From: DAOUJW01 sp034421015
GTDB taxonomy: Bacteria > Chloroflexota > Dehalococcoidia > Lucifugimonadales > UBA2985
Direction: 5' to 3'
Assembly (NCBI GenBank): GCA_034421015.1
Contig: DAOUKT010000010.1
Coordinates: 87,608-151,607 of the forward strand
DNA length: 64,000 bases
Positions 8,971 to 17,211 of the stretch are shown here, one piece after another; within the stretch, counting starts at the first letter, position 1; each line of letters opens with the position of its first letter. Position numbers and translations under genes: made by a program. The notes beneath the pieces are model-generated. The model saw only the letters and a program-made list of their open reading frames with translations, did not search any database and was not told the origin of the DNA.

Positions 8971-11595
8971 TCACGACCCGGAACTCCTGCCGGACCTCAT
9001 AATCATGAACACGAGTCCGATTCCAATACCTGCCGCCGCGGCCAGGAGGATTCCGATAATCAGGACAATCGGCACGCCGCCGCCGTCATCATCACCTTCC
9101 GTAGATTCTTCGTCCGGCGTAGGAGCGGCCGTCTCGCCGGGAGTGGCGTCCATCGCGGCCGTGGCGTCCGGCTGCGGCTGGAAGGGCGGCGCTCCGAACT
9201 CGATGTCCAGCCTTCGCTCCAGGACCGACGCAAGCTCGTCGCTGTAGGCTGCAAGGTAGAGGTGGTACAGGTCGCCGGCCAGGGCATCGACCTCAGAGGC
9301 GGGCATCTGCACCATGAAGCTGCTGTCGGAAACGGCCTCCGCGGAGCCGGACTTGATAATCTCGTCAGTCGCAGGGTCCAGGAAGATGTACTGAACGGCC
9401 AGCTGCCCCGGCCCCTCAAGCTGCACCACGGCGGAGAAGTCCTGGCCCTCCTCAAGGCTGCCTCCCTCAATGCCGCTAATCTGAATGGTGGGCGACGTCC
9501 CGTAGTAGAGGTCACCCGGCTTGAAGGGGTAACCGTCGTCCCGGAAGGCGTTGATCTGGGCGAACTGGGCGCTGCTATCGAAGGTCTCAAGGTAGTAGGG
9601 GCCGTTGCTTATGACCATGTGGTCTTTCTCGGCGAACCAGTCGATGGCTGCGTTGTACCGTTCCACAGCCTCGGACTCGCTTACCAGGGACTCTCCACCG
9701 ACTGTGAGTACGTCCTGAGGCACCGTGCCGTCCTCTGCGAAGGTCCGGAGGGTGTTCCTCACCAGCCTGGCGTCGCCGTCCTGTACGAGGCTGGCCCAGT
9801 TCACGCTGAACCGCGCCGCGGAGGTGTCGCTGTAGGCCAGCTTCCTCTGCTCGAAAACCAGGTCGTCCATGGCCGCCAGGACCTCCCAGGGCATGCTCAC
9901 GCCGGACACGCTGGAGAACTGGGCAATGTAGTCGTCAACAAAGTGCCAGTAGTCCACGTAGACCTCAAGCTCCGTGTCCGACGCTATGCGGAAGCCCCGG
10001 AAGGTGTCCGTGAAGGGCTTGCTGGTGGTGCCGATCGAAAACTCTATCTTGGCCTTGTCCTCGTTGTAGACCATGTCGAAAAGCTGGGCAATGGGATAGA
10101 TCACGTCGGCCATTGTGATGGGCCTGCCGTGGTGCCACGTGCTCTGGAAGTAGCGGGAGTAGTCGAAGGTGATCTTGCTGGTGGCTTGCGTCCCGGAGGG
10201 AACGGACGCCCATCTGCCGGCGTCGGAGTCCCAGATGACGGCGTCCGAGGGCAGGTCCAGCTTGCCGCTCGGCCCGGCTGTCTCCACGTCGTAGTCGGCG
10301 CGGAAGGGTATGGGCGTGCCGGAGAAGGGGTGCGTTGCCAAAGGCGAGTCCTGGAGGTTGCCCCAGATGTCGGCGCTGTACACGTCCCCAAAGCCTCCGA
10401 TGGGGTTCCAGGTGGTCCTGTTGGTCCACACCCAGAGGTTGCCGACGTTCAGCTGCTCAGCGCTGCCGGGGATGTGGGTCTCCCTCAGCGTCCAGAGGCT
10501 CTTGGGGCCGGACACCAGGTCCTCAGTCACTCCCTGTATGTCAGCCCTGGCCGGGAAGTTGTTGACCGCTGTGACTACCCAGAGCCGCACCGACTCGTCA
10601 AGGCACGCCTCCGTGGCCTGGGCATACAGGCTGTTGCGCTCCTCCAGGCCGTTGAAGTCGCCGGTGAAGATGCGCTGCCCGATCTCATCTATGTGAGGGG
10701 CTTCGTACTGCCAGTAGCCCACCTCCTGCCAGCCGGGCATGTTGCCCAGCCAGGGGGCGCACATCTGGTTGATGGAGGAGAAATCATACCTCTGCGGGGA
10801 GCCTCTGCCCCAGCCCTCGGTGTACATGTGCCACTGGAAAAGCTGCGGGTCCGTGCCGTAGACCGTGAAGATGGCGGGGCCGAACTGCTGCGGGATGGGT
10901 ATTACGGAGAAGCCAAGCTGCTCCAGGTCCGCCCGCAGGGTGTTGCCGATGTCAAAACGCTCGTCCTCGGTCCTGACGATGAACTTCAGGTCGATGCGCC
11001 TGTCGTTGTAGTGCCAGAACCCGTCTCTCATCTCTGCCCCCGCCGCCGTCATCGCCCGGTCGACCAGGTTCCTGGCCAGCTGTGGGTCGTACTTGATCTT
11101 GGAGCCGCGGACGGTGTCGAAGACCGTCAGGTAGTCGAAATCCTCCGGGCTGACGTGGGTGAGCATCTCCCTGGCAAACCCCTGGTAGATCTCCTGGGAT
11201 ATGAAGGGCCTGTTGACGATGTACTGGAGCGCCTGTCGCACCTCTTTGATGGAGAGGGGGTTCAGCTCACCTTCAGGCGCGGGCGCGGGATTAAGTATGA
11301 CCGATATCATGGTGGCAGGCGCCTGGTAGACGGTGACGTCCCGGTTATCCTCCAGACGCTGGGCAGCGGGTATCTTCAGCCCGAAGATGTACATGTCCAT
11401 AGCGCCCGCCTCAAGCTCCCTGGAGGCTATGTCCACGTCAAATGCGCTGAAGTTGATGGTGTCGGTGGCCGGGCCGGGCCGGTTGTGAGGCGGCGTGTAG
11501 TCGGCCTGGGGCGAGAGGGCCAGGAAGACGAAAAGCAGCGCCAGGGTTGCAGCGGTCAACAGGTATCTTCCGGCCTTCTTGCCTCTCATCTTCAC
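8971..11595 (-). CDS. Membrane-anchored family-5 solute-binding protein with lobes in permuted order
   Basis: This 874-residue protein is the likely substrate receptor of the transporter downstream. A signal or anchor helix lies at about residues 10-28. Unusually, elements that normally lie late in family-5 binding proteins come first: LEAGAMDMYIFGLKI near residue 60, IKEVRQALQYIVNRPFI near 110 and KYDPQLARNLVDRA near 160. Elements that normally come first follow near residues 400-690: a YSADIWGNLQDSPL-like start, HHGRPITMADVIYPI and ISNGPYYLETFD. An Ig-like beta region (about 720-820) and an acidic Thr/Pro linker lead to a C-terminal helix (VPIVLIIGILLAAAAGIGIGL) and a basic tail. This fits surface anchoring by a helix rather than lipid. 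Confidence 0.85.
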   Translation of the reverse strand: MKMRGKKAGRYLLTAATLALLFVFLALSPQADYTPPHNRPGPATDTINFSAFDVDIASRELEAGAMDMYIFGLKIPAAQRLEDNRDVTVYQAPATMISVILNPAPAPEGELNPLSIKEVRQALQYIVNRPFISQEIYQGFAREMLTHVSPEDFDYLTVFDTVRGSKIKYDPQLARNLVDRAMTAAGAEMRDGFWHYNDRRIDLKFIVRTEDERFDIGNTLRADLEQLGFSVIPIPQQFGPAIFTVYGTDPQLFQWHMYTEGWGRGSPQRYDFSSINQMCAPWLGNMPGWQEVGYWQYEAPHIDEIGQRIFTGDFNGLEERNSLYAQATEACLDESVRLWVVTAVNNFPARADIQGVTEDLVSGPKSLWTLRETHIPGSAEQLNVGNLWVWTNRTTWNPIGGFGDVYSADIWGNLQDSPLATHPFSGTPIPFRADYDVETAGPSGKLDLPSDAVIWDSDAGRWASVPSGTQATSKITFDYSRYFQSTWHHGRPITMADVIYPIAQLFDMVYNEDKAKIEFSIGTTSKPFTDTFRGFRIASDTELEVYVDYWHFVDDYIAQFSSVSGVSMPWEVLAAMDDLVFEQRKLAYSDTSAARFSVNWASLVQDGDARLVRNTLRTFAEDGTVPQDVLTVGGESLVSESEAVERYNAAIDWFAEKDHMVISNGPYYLETFDSSAQFAQINAFRDDGYPFKPGDLYYGTSPTIQISGIEGGSLEEGQDFSAVVQLEGPGQLAVQYIFLDPATDEIIKSGSAEAVSDSSFMVQMPASEVDALAGDLYHLYLAAYSDELASVLERRLDIEFGAPPFQPQPDATAAMDATPGETAAPTPDEESTEGDDDGGGVPIVLIIGILLAAAAGIGIGLVFMIMRSGRSSGS

Positions 11596-11687
11596 TCTCT
11601 TGATTATGATTTACGGCCTCGGCTCCGCTTAGCCTCATAGTCTACTACAGACTGAGCGGAGCCGCTACGAGAATCGGTGTTTCTCTT

Positions 11688-13979
11688 CTAGGCTTGCCTT
11701 GATCCTATCACCCGCGAGCCAAGAACCACCCCGACTATCAAGGCCAGCAGAACTCCAACTATGGCGATCACGACGATGACGACCAAAGAGTTGTCCGAGT
11801 CGCCGTCCTGCTCCACCAGCCTGTCCTGGATGGCCTGGAGCTGCGAGGACACGTCGCCCGTTGGCGCGGGGTCGCCGGAGGCCGGAGGCGGGTTCACGCC
11901 GGTCGAGCCTTGCAGGGTGTCCAGCCGCAAGGTGATGTCCTCCACGGCCTCCTGGATGTTGTCGAATCCGAAGTCCATGAAGAAGGAGCCGGTGGCTATG
12001 TTGCCGGAGGCGTCAATCGCCCGGAAGTCGTGGGCGCCCTCACCGGATATTGGGATGAAAATGCGAGCTGTGAAGCGGCCGTCGGCGTCCGTTCTGACGG
12101 TGCTCACGACTGCGCCGCTGATCTCAAGATAGACGTCCTGGTCCGGCTGGAAGTTGGACCCCTGAATGGTGATGTCCTTGCCGCCTGCGCCGGAGGGCGG
12201 CGACAGGAATATGGACGGCAGGGGCATCAACTCCTGGCGTGCGAACCCTATCTTCTGGTTCAGAGGACCGAACTCTCCGAGGCGGGCGTCGGGCCATGCC
12301 ATGTACACGTCATCCTCGGTTGCCTTGATTGTGAAGTAGTCCCCGATGAACGCTCCGCTGGGGAAGGCGTAGTTGGGGTTGGAAGGGAAGTCCGTCACCC
12401 GGGCGTTCTCTATCCAGGTCTCCCCGCCGTCCTCGGAGCTTGTGTAGTAGATGTGGTATCTGGCCTCCACCGGGTCGTCGCGCATGTCTCCCCACATGAC
12501 GTGGATCATCCCGTCCGGCCCTGCGGATATGGCGGGGAAGAACTGCACACGATCCGTGTCGTCGTCATTCAGGCGCTTGCGGGACCAGGTCTCCCCCCTG
12601 TCCGTGGATGACAGGAAGAAGATGTCGCCGTCGTCCCTCTTGGCGTCCGGGGGCCTGGCCGTGTAGACGACGTAGACCTCGCCGTCCGGCCCCGCGGTGA
12701 TCTGGGGGAAGCCGGACGCCCAGAATCGGAAGAGGGAGTTGCGTGGGCTGTATGCGACCTCGTTGAAGTCCGCCGCCTGCCTGGTGACGAAGGTGTGGCC
12801 GTTGTCGTCTGACCTGGCAACGTGCACTTCCGCGCGGCCCTCAAAGGAATCGTCGTCGGTGCTGTCCATCCACGTAACGTAGAGTGTGCCGTCCGGCGCC
12901 ACGACGGGCTGGGACCCCTGCACCACTCTCTGGTCATCCTGCCCGAATGCGCTCAACACAACGGGACTCACCGCCACGGGCTCGCTCCAGGTCCTGCCGC
13001 CGTCCTCCGAGCGCACCAGCTCAATGCTGGTCTCGGTGACTGGGGCCTGTGTGATAGGGTCAACACCGAACAGGAATATCACCGGAATCTTGGTGACGAA
13101 CTTGGTGTAGGTCACGTAGATAACGTCCTTGCTAGGGTCCTCCTTGCTGGGCCCTATGGTGAGCCAGGGCTTGTCCAGGAAGGGGAGGGATAGCTCGTAG
13201 ACGTCGCGTCCCTCCTCGTCCGGCGGAAGGGTTGCCGTCGTGATGTGGCTTCGAGAGGAGGCTATCGGCTCCTCCCAGTTGAAGCCGCCGTCCTCCGACA
13301 TTGCTATGGGAATGGCGGAAATTACGGAAGACCCGATGGCGTTGCCGATGGTGAAGTCCTCAATGTCCAGCGATATGGCCGCTGCGAACGCGTTGCCGTC
13401 CCTGTCAAAGGCGATCACAGGGTCACCCGCGCCGCCCAGGTCCTCCGAGGGATACTTGACCTGGGAAGGACCCTCCCAGGTGACGCCGGCGTCGATGCTG
13501 GTGTAGGTGGTGATGCCCGGGAAGTTGTAGTCAATGACTCCCAGCACCAGGTGCTCCGGGTCCTTCGGGTTGACGTTCAGGTGCGGCTCCGTCTGGTACG
13601 GGAACTGGCTGAAGTCCCTGGTGACAAGTATATTTCGACTGAACTTGGGCGAGGGGCTCCTGTAGGGAACCAGCGGGCCTTGGCCGCCTCCGGCCTGTGG
13701 CGAGACGCCCCGCACGGAGGGTTCCTGGCTTGGGAAGGCGCTGCCCAGGGGGTTGCCCTTGACGGCCGAGAGTCTGGGGTCAAGCCCGGAGGCCACCAGC
13801 CATGCCGCGCCGGAGAGGTGCTCCCGGATTGGCTCCATTAGAACGGAGGGCTGCAGGGAGCTGTGTGGGGAAAGGTCGGGCTGACCTCTCTCCCCGTCCG
13901 CCAGGGCGGTCGAGGGCAGGGAGGCGGTCAGCAGGAGCAGCGTTAGAATAGTCCCCAGCGCAACAAGTTTCCGAGGCAT
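11688..13979 (-). CDS. Cell-surface BNR/Asp-box beta-propeller protein (sialidase-like fold), C-terminal anchor
   Basis: A secreted, membrane-anchored protein of 763 residues. The signal peptide is about residues 4-27. Six Asp-box repeats of the S-x-D-x-G-x-x-W type occur near residues 161, 228, 324, 390, 458 and 515, separated by strands such as QITAGPDGEVYVVYT, which implies a six-bladed propeller. An IPT/TIG- or Ig-like domain follows (about 587-670, GGKDITIQGSNFQPDQDVYLEI), then a coiled linker and a transmembrane helix (732-753) with a short basic tail. A sialidase FRIP arginine motif was not found, so enzymatic activity is doubtful. It lies between the binding-protein gene and a coiled-coil gene on the same strand. 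Confidence 0.85.
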   Translation of the reverse strand: MPRKLVALGTILTLLLLTASLPSTALADGERGQPDLSPHSSLQPSVLMEPIREHLSGAAWLVASGLDPRLSAVKGNPLGSAFPSQEPSVRGVSPQAGGGQGPLVPYRSPSPKFSRNILVTRDFSQFPYQTEPHLNVNPKDPEHLVLGVIDYNFPGITTYTSIDAGVTWEGPSQVKYPSEDLGGAGDPVIAFDRDGNAFAAAISLDIEDFTIGNAIGSSVISAIPIAMSEDGGFNWEEPIASSRSHITTATLPPDEEGRDVYELSLPFLDKPWLTIGPSKEDPSKDVIYVTYTKFVTKIPVIFLFGVDPITQAPVTETSIELVRSEDGGRTWSEPVAVSPVVLSAFGQDDQRVVQGSQPVVAPDGTLYVTWMDSTDDDSFEGRAEVHVARSDDNGHTFVTRQAADFNEVAYSPRNSLFRFWASGFPQITAGPDGEVYVVYTARPPDAKRDDGDIFFLSSTDRGETWSRKRLNDDDTDRVQFFPAISAGPDGMIHVMWGDMRDDPVEARYHIYYTSSEDGGETWIENARVTDFPSNPNYAFPSGAFIGDYFTIKATEDDVYMAWPDARLGEFGPLNQKIGFARQELMPLPSIFLSPPSGAGGKDITIQGSNFQPDQDVYLEISGAVVSTVRTDADGRFTARIFIPISGEGAHDFRAIDASGNIATGSFFMDFGFDNIQEAVEDITLRLDTLQGSTGVNPPPASGDPAPTGDVSSQLQAIQDRLVEQDGDSDNSLVVIVVIAIVGVLLALIVGVVLGSRVIGSRQA

Positions 13980-14066
13980 TATCTGTCCACCTCAATCAAA
14001 GAGTAGTTTGTGCGGTCCGCCCGGGCCGCGGGCAGGGTCGGTGAGGGTTGAAGGCATCCGGAGCGG

Positions 14067-14891
14067 TCACTCAAGCTGGGTCACTATGGAGTCCAGCTGG
14101 TTGATGATTGCCAGCATGGCGTCCTTGGTGAAGACGTCCACGTATGCGCTGTACTCGCTGGCGCCGGACAGGCCGTAGCTTTCCAGCCATGCCAGGTACT
14201 CGTCGTCTACGGACACCTGGAGGCTTGGTTGCCTTTCGTCCCAATCGAAGTAGTTGTCAATCCTCAGGATGATCCTGTCTATGGGAGTGACCAGGGATGG
14301 ATCGGCGTCGGCGGCTATGGATTTGAGATTGCTCCAGTAGTCCCGCGCGTCCTCTCTGGTCACCGGGATGTCCCTCCGCATCTCCACGAGCAGAAGCCTG
14401 TGCTTTTCGACCAGGTCCGCTCTTTCCCTGATTTCGCTGAATCCCGCTCCGTCCTGGCTTGCCTCAAGCTGTGCCAGGGCGTCCTGCAACTGCTGATGCA
14501 GGTCGTCGACTGTGTCCTTCAGACCGACCTCGCTCTGGTTGGGCGACGCAGCGTCAAGTGCGCCCGATTCGGCAAGCTGCCGGTGCAGGTCAGCCTCTAA
14601 GGCGGCCGCTTCTCGAAGATCCTCCCCCAGGGTGAGCGCCTCTGACGTCTTGGCGTCCAGGTCCGACTGCAACTGCTGTACCTGCTCCTCCAGCTGAGCG
14701 ACCTCTGCGGACGAGGCCCCGTCAGTCGTCGACTCCCCCGATCCGACGAGAAGGGCTCCCAGCCCCAGGCCCCCTGCCAGACCCAGCAGGGCGGCCATCA
14801 TGGCTACTCCCACCCAGATGGTTGTGGTGTTCTTCCGGCCTCCCGTGTAAACGGAGGTGTCTTGATTACTCTGACTGAACGTGTCTTCCAT
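14067..14891 (-). CDS. Membrane-anchored coiled-coil protein of unknown function
   Basis: Not recognised as a named family. The 274 residues begin with a polar head of about 23 residues, a Gly/Ala-rich membrane helix at 24-50, and a heptad-like coiled coil from about 58 to 150 (VAQLEEQVQQLQSDLDAKT). A mixed alpha region with ERADLVEKHRLLLVEMRRDIP completes it. The bulk is probably outside the membrane. It is the first gene of the minus-strand run that continues with the anchored propeller and the binding protein, suggesting a structural role at the surface. GGGAGG lies 12 bases before the ATG, which is rather far. Confidence 0.7.
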   Translation of the reverse strand: MEDTFSQSNQDTSVYTGGRKNTTTIWVGVAMMAALLGLAGGLGLGALLVGSGESTTDGASSAEVAQLEEQVQQLQSDLDAKTSEALTLGEDLREAAALEADLHRQLAESGALDAASPNQSEVGLKDTVDDLHQQLQDALAQLEASQDGAGFSEIRERADLVEKHRLLLVEMRRDIPVTREDARDYWSNLKSIAADADPSLVTPIDRIILRIDNYFDWDERQPSLQVSVDDEYLAWLESYGLSGASEYSAYVDVFTKDAMLAIINQLDSIVTQLE

Positions 14892-15131
14892 TGCCGGTCA
14901 GCGCCTCCCTCGTCATACTAGTGTACAGCCTCGCCAAGCTGCGGTCTAGCATATCCAGTCCATGTCACCCCCCACTGAGCGGGATTGTATGTGCATTTAT
15001 GGACAGGTTACGAGGTAACTTTGAAGAAATATTGAAGGGGGCCTTGCCAATACAAGTCGCGGGGTTTACCTTTGGGTCGACCGCAGCGCCTACCGGCCTG
15101 GCGGCGCCGATTTGGACTAGAGGTTCGATGA

Positions 15132-15308
15132 TTGGATAAAGAGGAACAGATTGGGAGAATCCTGACCAGCATGTACGAGATCGTGGCCTGCGACAACTGC
15201 GGCACCAGGCTGCGATTTGGTGACTTCGAGTGCCCTCACTGTGGCGCGGACGTGGAGAACGAGATGCGGCGGTGGGCGGCAAGGGTTGTGGAGAAGCTGG
15301 CGCTGTGA
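15132..15308 (+). CDS. Small zinc-ribbon protein (58 aa)
   Basis: A short frame with two CxxC pairs, CDNCGTRLRFGDFECPHCG, typical of a rubredoxin-like zinc ribbon, followed by a basic/amphipathic tail ending KLAL. A TTG start at 15132 directly follows an in-frame stop and has AGAGG 8 bases upstream; it adds DKEEQIGRILTS, which reads like coding sequence. ATG 15171 (45 residues) is the alternative. The next zinc-ribbon gene starts 21 bases downstream. Role unknown. Confidence 0.6.
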   Translation: MDKEEQIGRILTSMYEIVACDNCGTRLRFGDFECPHCGADVENEMRRWAARVVEKLAL

Positions 15309-15329
15309 GACCGGCGGCAGGGTAGCGAT

Positions 15330-15623
15330 ATGGATCCCGCCCCGCGAAGGCTGCTGGTGGAGTGCCCGGAATGCCGGAGCCCCGCAGTACACGTCCCCTG
15401 GGAGCCCCAGGCGGCGCGCGGGCGCAGGCGCGCCGTTCGCGGCCTGGCCCTGCTCTGGCTGACCTCGCCTGTCTGGGCAGCGATGGCGCTGGTGACCAGC
15501 GAGCCTTTGTGGGCCCTCCCGCTTATCGCGTACGGGCTGGTTTCAGTCGTTATGGGTGTGGCATACTATAGGAGCGCCCACGGCTATCGATGCGCAGACT
15601 GCAACCGCCGGTGGCGAGCGTAG
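15330..15623 (+). CDS. Small membrane protein with split zinc ribbon
   Basis: 97 residues. A CPEC knuckle at residues 12-15 and a second, CADC, near residue 89 flank two hydrophobic helices (about 40-56 and 61-80). The four cysteines could bind one zinc on the cytoplasmic side with both termini inside. There is no clear ribosome site (GGCAGGG is weak), so coupling to the preceding ribbon gene is possible. No family name can be given. Confidence 0.6.
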   Translation: MDPAPRRLLVECPECRSPAVHVPWEPQAARGRRRAVRGLALLWLTSPVWAAMALVTSEPLWALPLIAYGLVSVVMGVAYYRSAHGYRCADCNRRWRA

Positions 15624-15694
15624 CCGGATTGCGCCTTCGGGCAGCAGGCCTGATCGAGACCGGGCCATAGTCGCATATAAATCGGGAGGACGAG

Positions 15695-15949
15695 ATGCCG
15701 CCAAGAGAGACCATTACCGTTACCCAGATTTGCGCCGACTGCGATGTGGAGGTGGGCACCATCTCCGAGAAGAAAGAGAACTTGATGCTGTCCCTCAGGG
15801 ACGAGGTGTGGTGCGAGAGCTGCCAGGCCACCGTGGCTGCCATCAGGGACATCTCCGGCCGGCGCGCCTCCATTGAGAGGGAGATCGAGAGCTACCCCCG
15901 GACCGCTGAGCTGGAAGCCGTGGCAACGGCCGGGTCCGCTGCGGACTAG
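15695..15949 (+). CDS. Small protein with two CxxC knuckles (84 aa)
   Basis: The reading frame has CADC at residues 13-16 and CESC near residue 40, separated by an acidic/basic stretch, then an amphipathic helix (ATVAAIRDISGRRASIEREI). This looks like a treble-clef or ribbon zinc site. GGGAGG precedes the ATG by 5 bases. It is followed after 8 bases by a DUF1801 gene and probably shares its transcript. Function unknown. Confidence 0.6.
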   Translation: MPPRETITVTQICADCDVEVGTISEKKENLMLSLRDEVWCESCQATVAAIRDISGRRASIEREIESYPRTAELEAVATAGSAAD

Positions 15950-15957
15950 GAGGGAGC

Positions 15958-16320
15958 ATGGCGGCGGACAAGAAGACCGTCGACTCTTGGATGTCGGAGT
16001 TGGAGCCGTCCATGCGGGAGATAGCCCAGGCTCTGAGGGAGATCATCCTGCAGGCCGCGCCGGGCATTGCCGAGTCCATCAAGTGGAGCACGCCGAACTA
16101 CGCCAGGGGCGGCAACGTCTGCTACCTCGCGGCCAACAGGGGGCACGTCAACCTGGGGTTCTTCAACGGCTCGGGGCTGTCCGACCCCGACGGCCTGATA
16201 GAGGGTACCGGGGCGAAGATGCGTCACATCAAGGTGAAGAGCCTGGAGGACATCAGGCCGGAGGTCTTTGCCTCACTGGTGCAGGAGGCCGTGCGGCTGA
16301 ATGAAGGACATGGGTCATAG
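15958..16320 (+). CDS. DUF1801 (YdhG-like) domain protein
   Basis: 120 residues matching the DUF1801 pattern: an N-terminal helix pair with LREIILQAAPGIAESIKWS, then PNYARGGNVCYLAANRGHVNLGFF and a final segment with GAKMRHIKVKSLEDI. The family is small, soluble and without an agreed biochemical role; some members resemble iron chaperones (frataxin-like fold). GGAGGGAGC immediately precedes the ATG at 15958. It ends a run of three short genes on the plus strand. Confidence 0.8.
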   Translation: MAADKKTVDSWMSELEPSMREIAQALREIILQAAPGIAESIKWSTPNYARGGNVCYLAANRGHVNLGFFNGSGLSDPDGLIEGTGAKMRHIKVKSLEDIRPEVFASLVQEAVRLNEGHGS

Positions 16321-16353
16321 ACGGTGTACCCGAGGTGGTTTGGAGTGGTTCTT

Positions 16354-16448
16354 ACCGCTCATTTCCTTCGACAAGCTCAGGATGAGCGGGAACAACCACG
16401 GTTGCATTCGACCCGCTCATGGTGAGCCTGTCGAACCACATGAGCGGG
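16354..16448. repeat. Inverted pair of palindromic intergenic repeats (pair 1)
   Basis: Two units of about 35 bp, 16356-16389 and 16413-16448, in opposite orientation. Each begins with CCGCTCAT, ends with ATGAGCGG and has a TTCGACARGCTCA core. The same unit recurs as inverted pairs near 25.4 kb and 33.7 kb. The rest of the 260-base gap between the flanking genes shows no further feature. Confidence 0.8.
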
Positions 16449-16580
16449 TAATCCCGGCGCCCTAAAGCGGACGTCGGTAATTCCCACATCTTCCTGGGCA
16501 GTTGTAGACCACCGCATTTGCTTCGCCCTCTGTTTTGTGTTCTAATGAGCGCGAGCTTTGTAGGGAAAGGGGTAGCGGCC

Positions 16581-16838
16581 ATGAATATGTTCGATCCCCA
16601 TCACCACCAGCGAATGGAGTACTGGGCTGACCGGGTTACCGAGCAGACCAGGCACGGTCAGTACAACACAGCCCACCTCAGGGCGGCCGATGCGCTCTGG
16701 CATTTCATGGAGACCGCCGTGAAGATCATTGCGTTTCCAATATGGTGGCCCATCTCCAAAATGAAGAAGCGGAGCAAGAAGAGCAACCCGCCCACGGACC
16801 CATACGCCACCGACCTCAACAGGCCGCTCTACAAGTAG
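16581..16838 (+). CDS. Small membrane-associated protein, twin A (85 aa)
   Basis: Unrecognised family. A His-rich polar N-terminus (MNMFDPHHHQRMEYW) leads to a hydrophobic or amphipathic segment (FMETAVKIIAFPIWWPIS), a basic patch (KMKKRSKK) and the C-terminus DPYATDLNRPLYK. The next gene downstream has the same hydrophobic core and nearly the same last 13 residues, so the two are tandem paralogs. GGGAAAGGGG lies just upstream of ATG 16581. An in-frame start further upstream (16518) lacks a ribosome site. Confidence 0.65.
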   Translation: MNMFDPHHHQRMEYWADRVTEQTRHGQYNTAHLRAADALWHFMETAVKIIAFPIWWPISKMKKRSKKSNPPTDPYATDLNRPLYK

Positions 16839-16919
16839 ACGCTCCCTACCCGGCTGATTGCTTGCAGGGAAACCAACACCGTAGGGAATCGGGACCAAGA
16901 TAAATCAGGAGGTGAGACT

Positions 16920-17210
16920 ATGAGCCCTCCATTCTTCTGGGGACACAGCGCCCATCAGGATGTAACCATGATGGAGCTGTCAGCGACCAAGTCCCTGCCA
17001 GAGCACGGCGGGGCCTCTCGTGGCCTGACCGACGTAATGTGGCACAGCGTCCACGTCATTGAGGCTGTGGTGCACGTGATCGCGGTCGCCGTCAAGGTCG
17101 TGACCTTTCCGATATGGTGGCCCATCTCCCTGCTCAAGAGGCCCAGGAAGGCCAATAGCCGGCCTGCGGACCCGTACTCCACCGACCTCAACAGGCCGCT
17201 CTACAAGTAG
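16920..17210 (+). CDS. Small membrane-associated protein, twin B (96 aa)
   Basis: Paralog of the preceding small gene. It has a different polar N-terminus (about 35 residues), a His-containing hydrophobic segment (VMWHSVHVIEAVVHVIAVAV), then VKVVTFPIWWPIS, a basic patch and DPYSTDLNRPLYK. The last 27 bases, including the stop, are the same as in twin A. AGGAGG is 8 bases before the ATG. The conserved C-terminal 13 residues look like a binding or targeting motif; no function is known to me. Confidence 0.65.
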   Translation: MSPPFFWGHSAHQDVTMMELSATKSLPEHGGASRGLTDVMWHSVHVIEAVVHVIAVAVKVVTFPIWWPISLLKRPRKANSRPADPYSTDLNRPLYK

Positions 17211-17211
17211 C

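Noticed and set aside
9262..11640. Long open frame opposite the permuted binding-protein gene
   Set aside because: Same cause; the minus-strand product has a signal peptide, family motifs and a membrane anchor, while the plus-strand translation is compositionally odd.
11688..13979. Calling the propeller protein a functional sialidase
   Set aside because: Six Asp boxes show the fold only; the FRIP arginine and other catalytic residues were not found.
16354..16448. CRISPR array
   Set aside because: Only two inverted units per site, no regular direct repeats or spacers, and no cas genes nearby.
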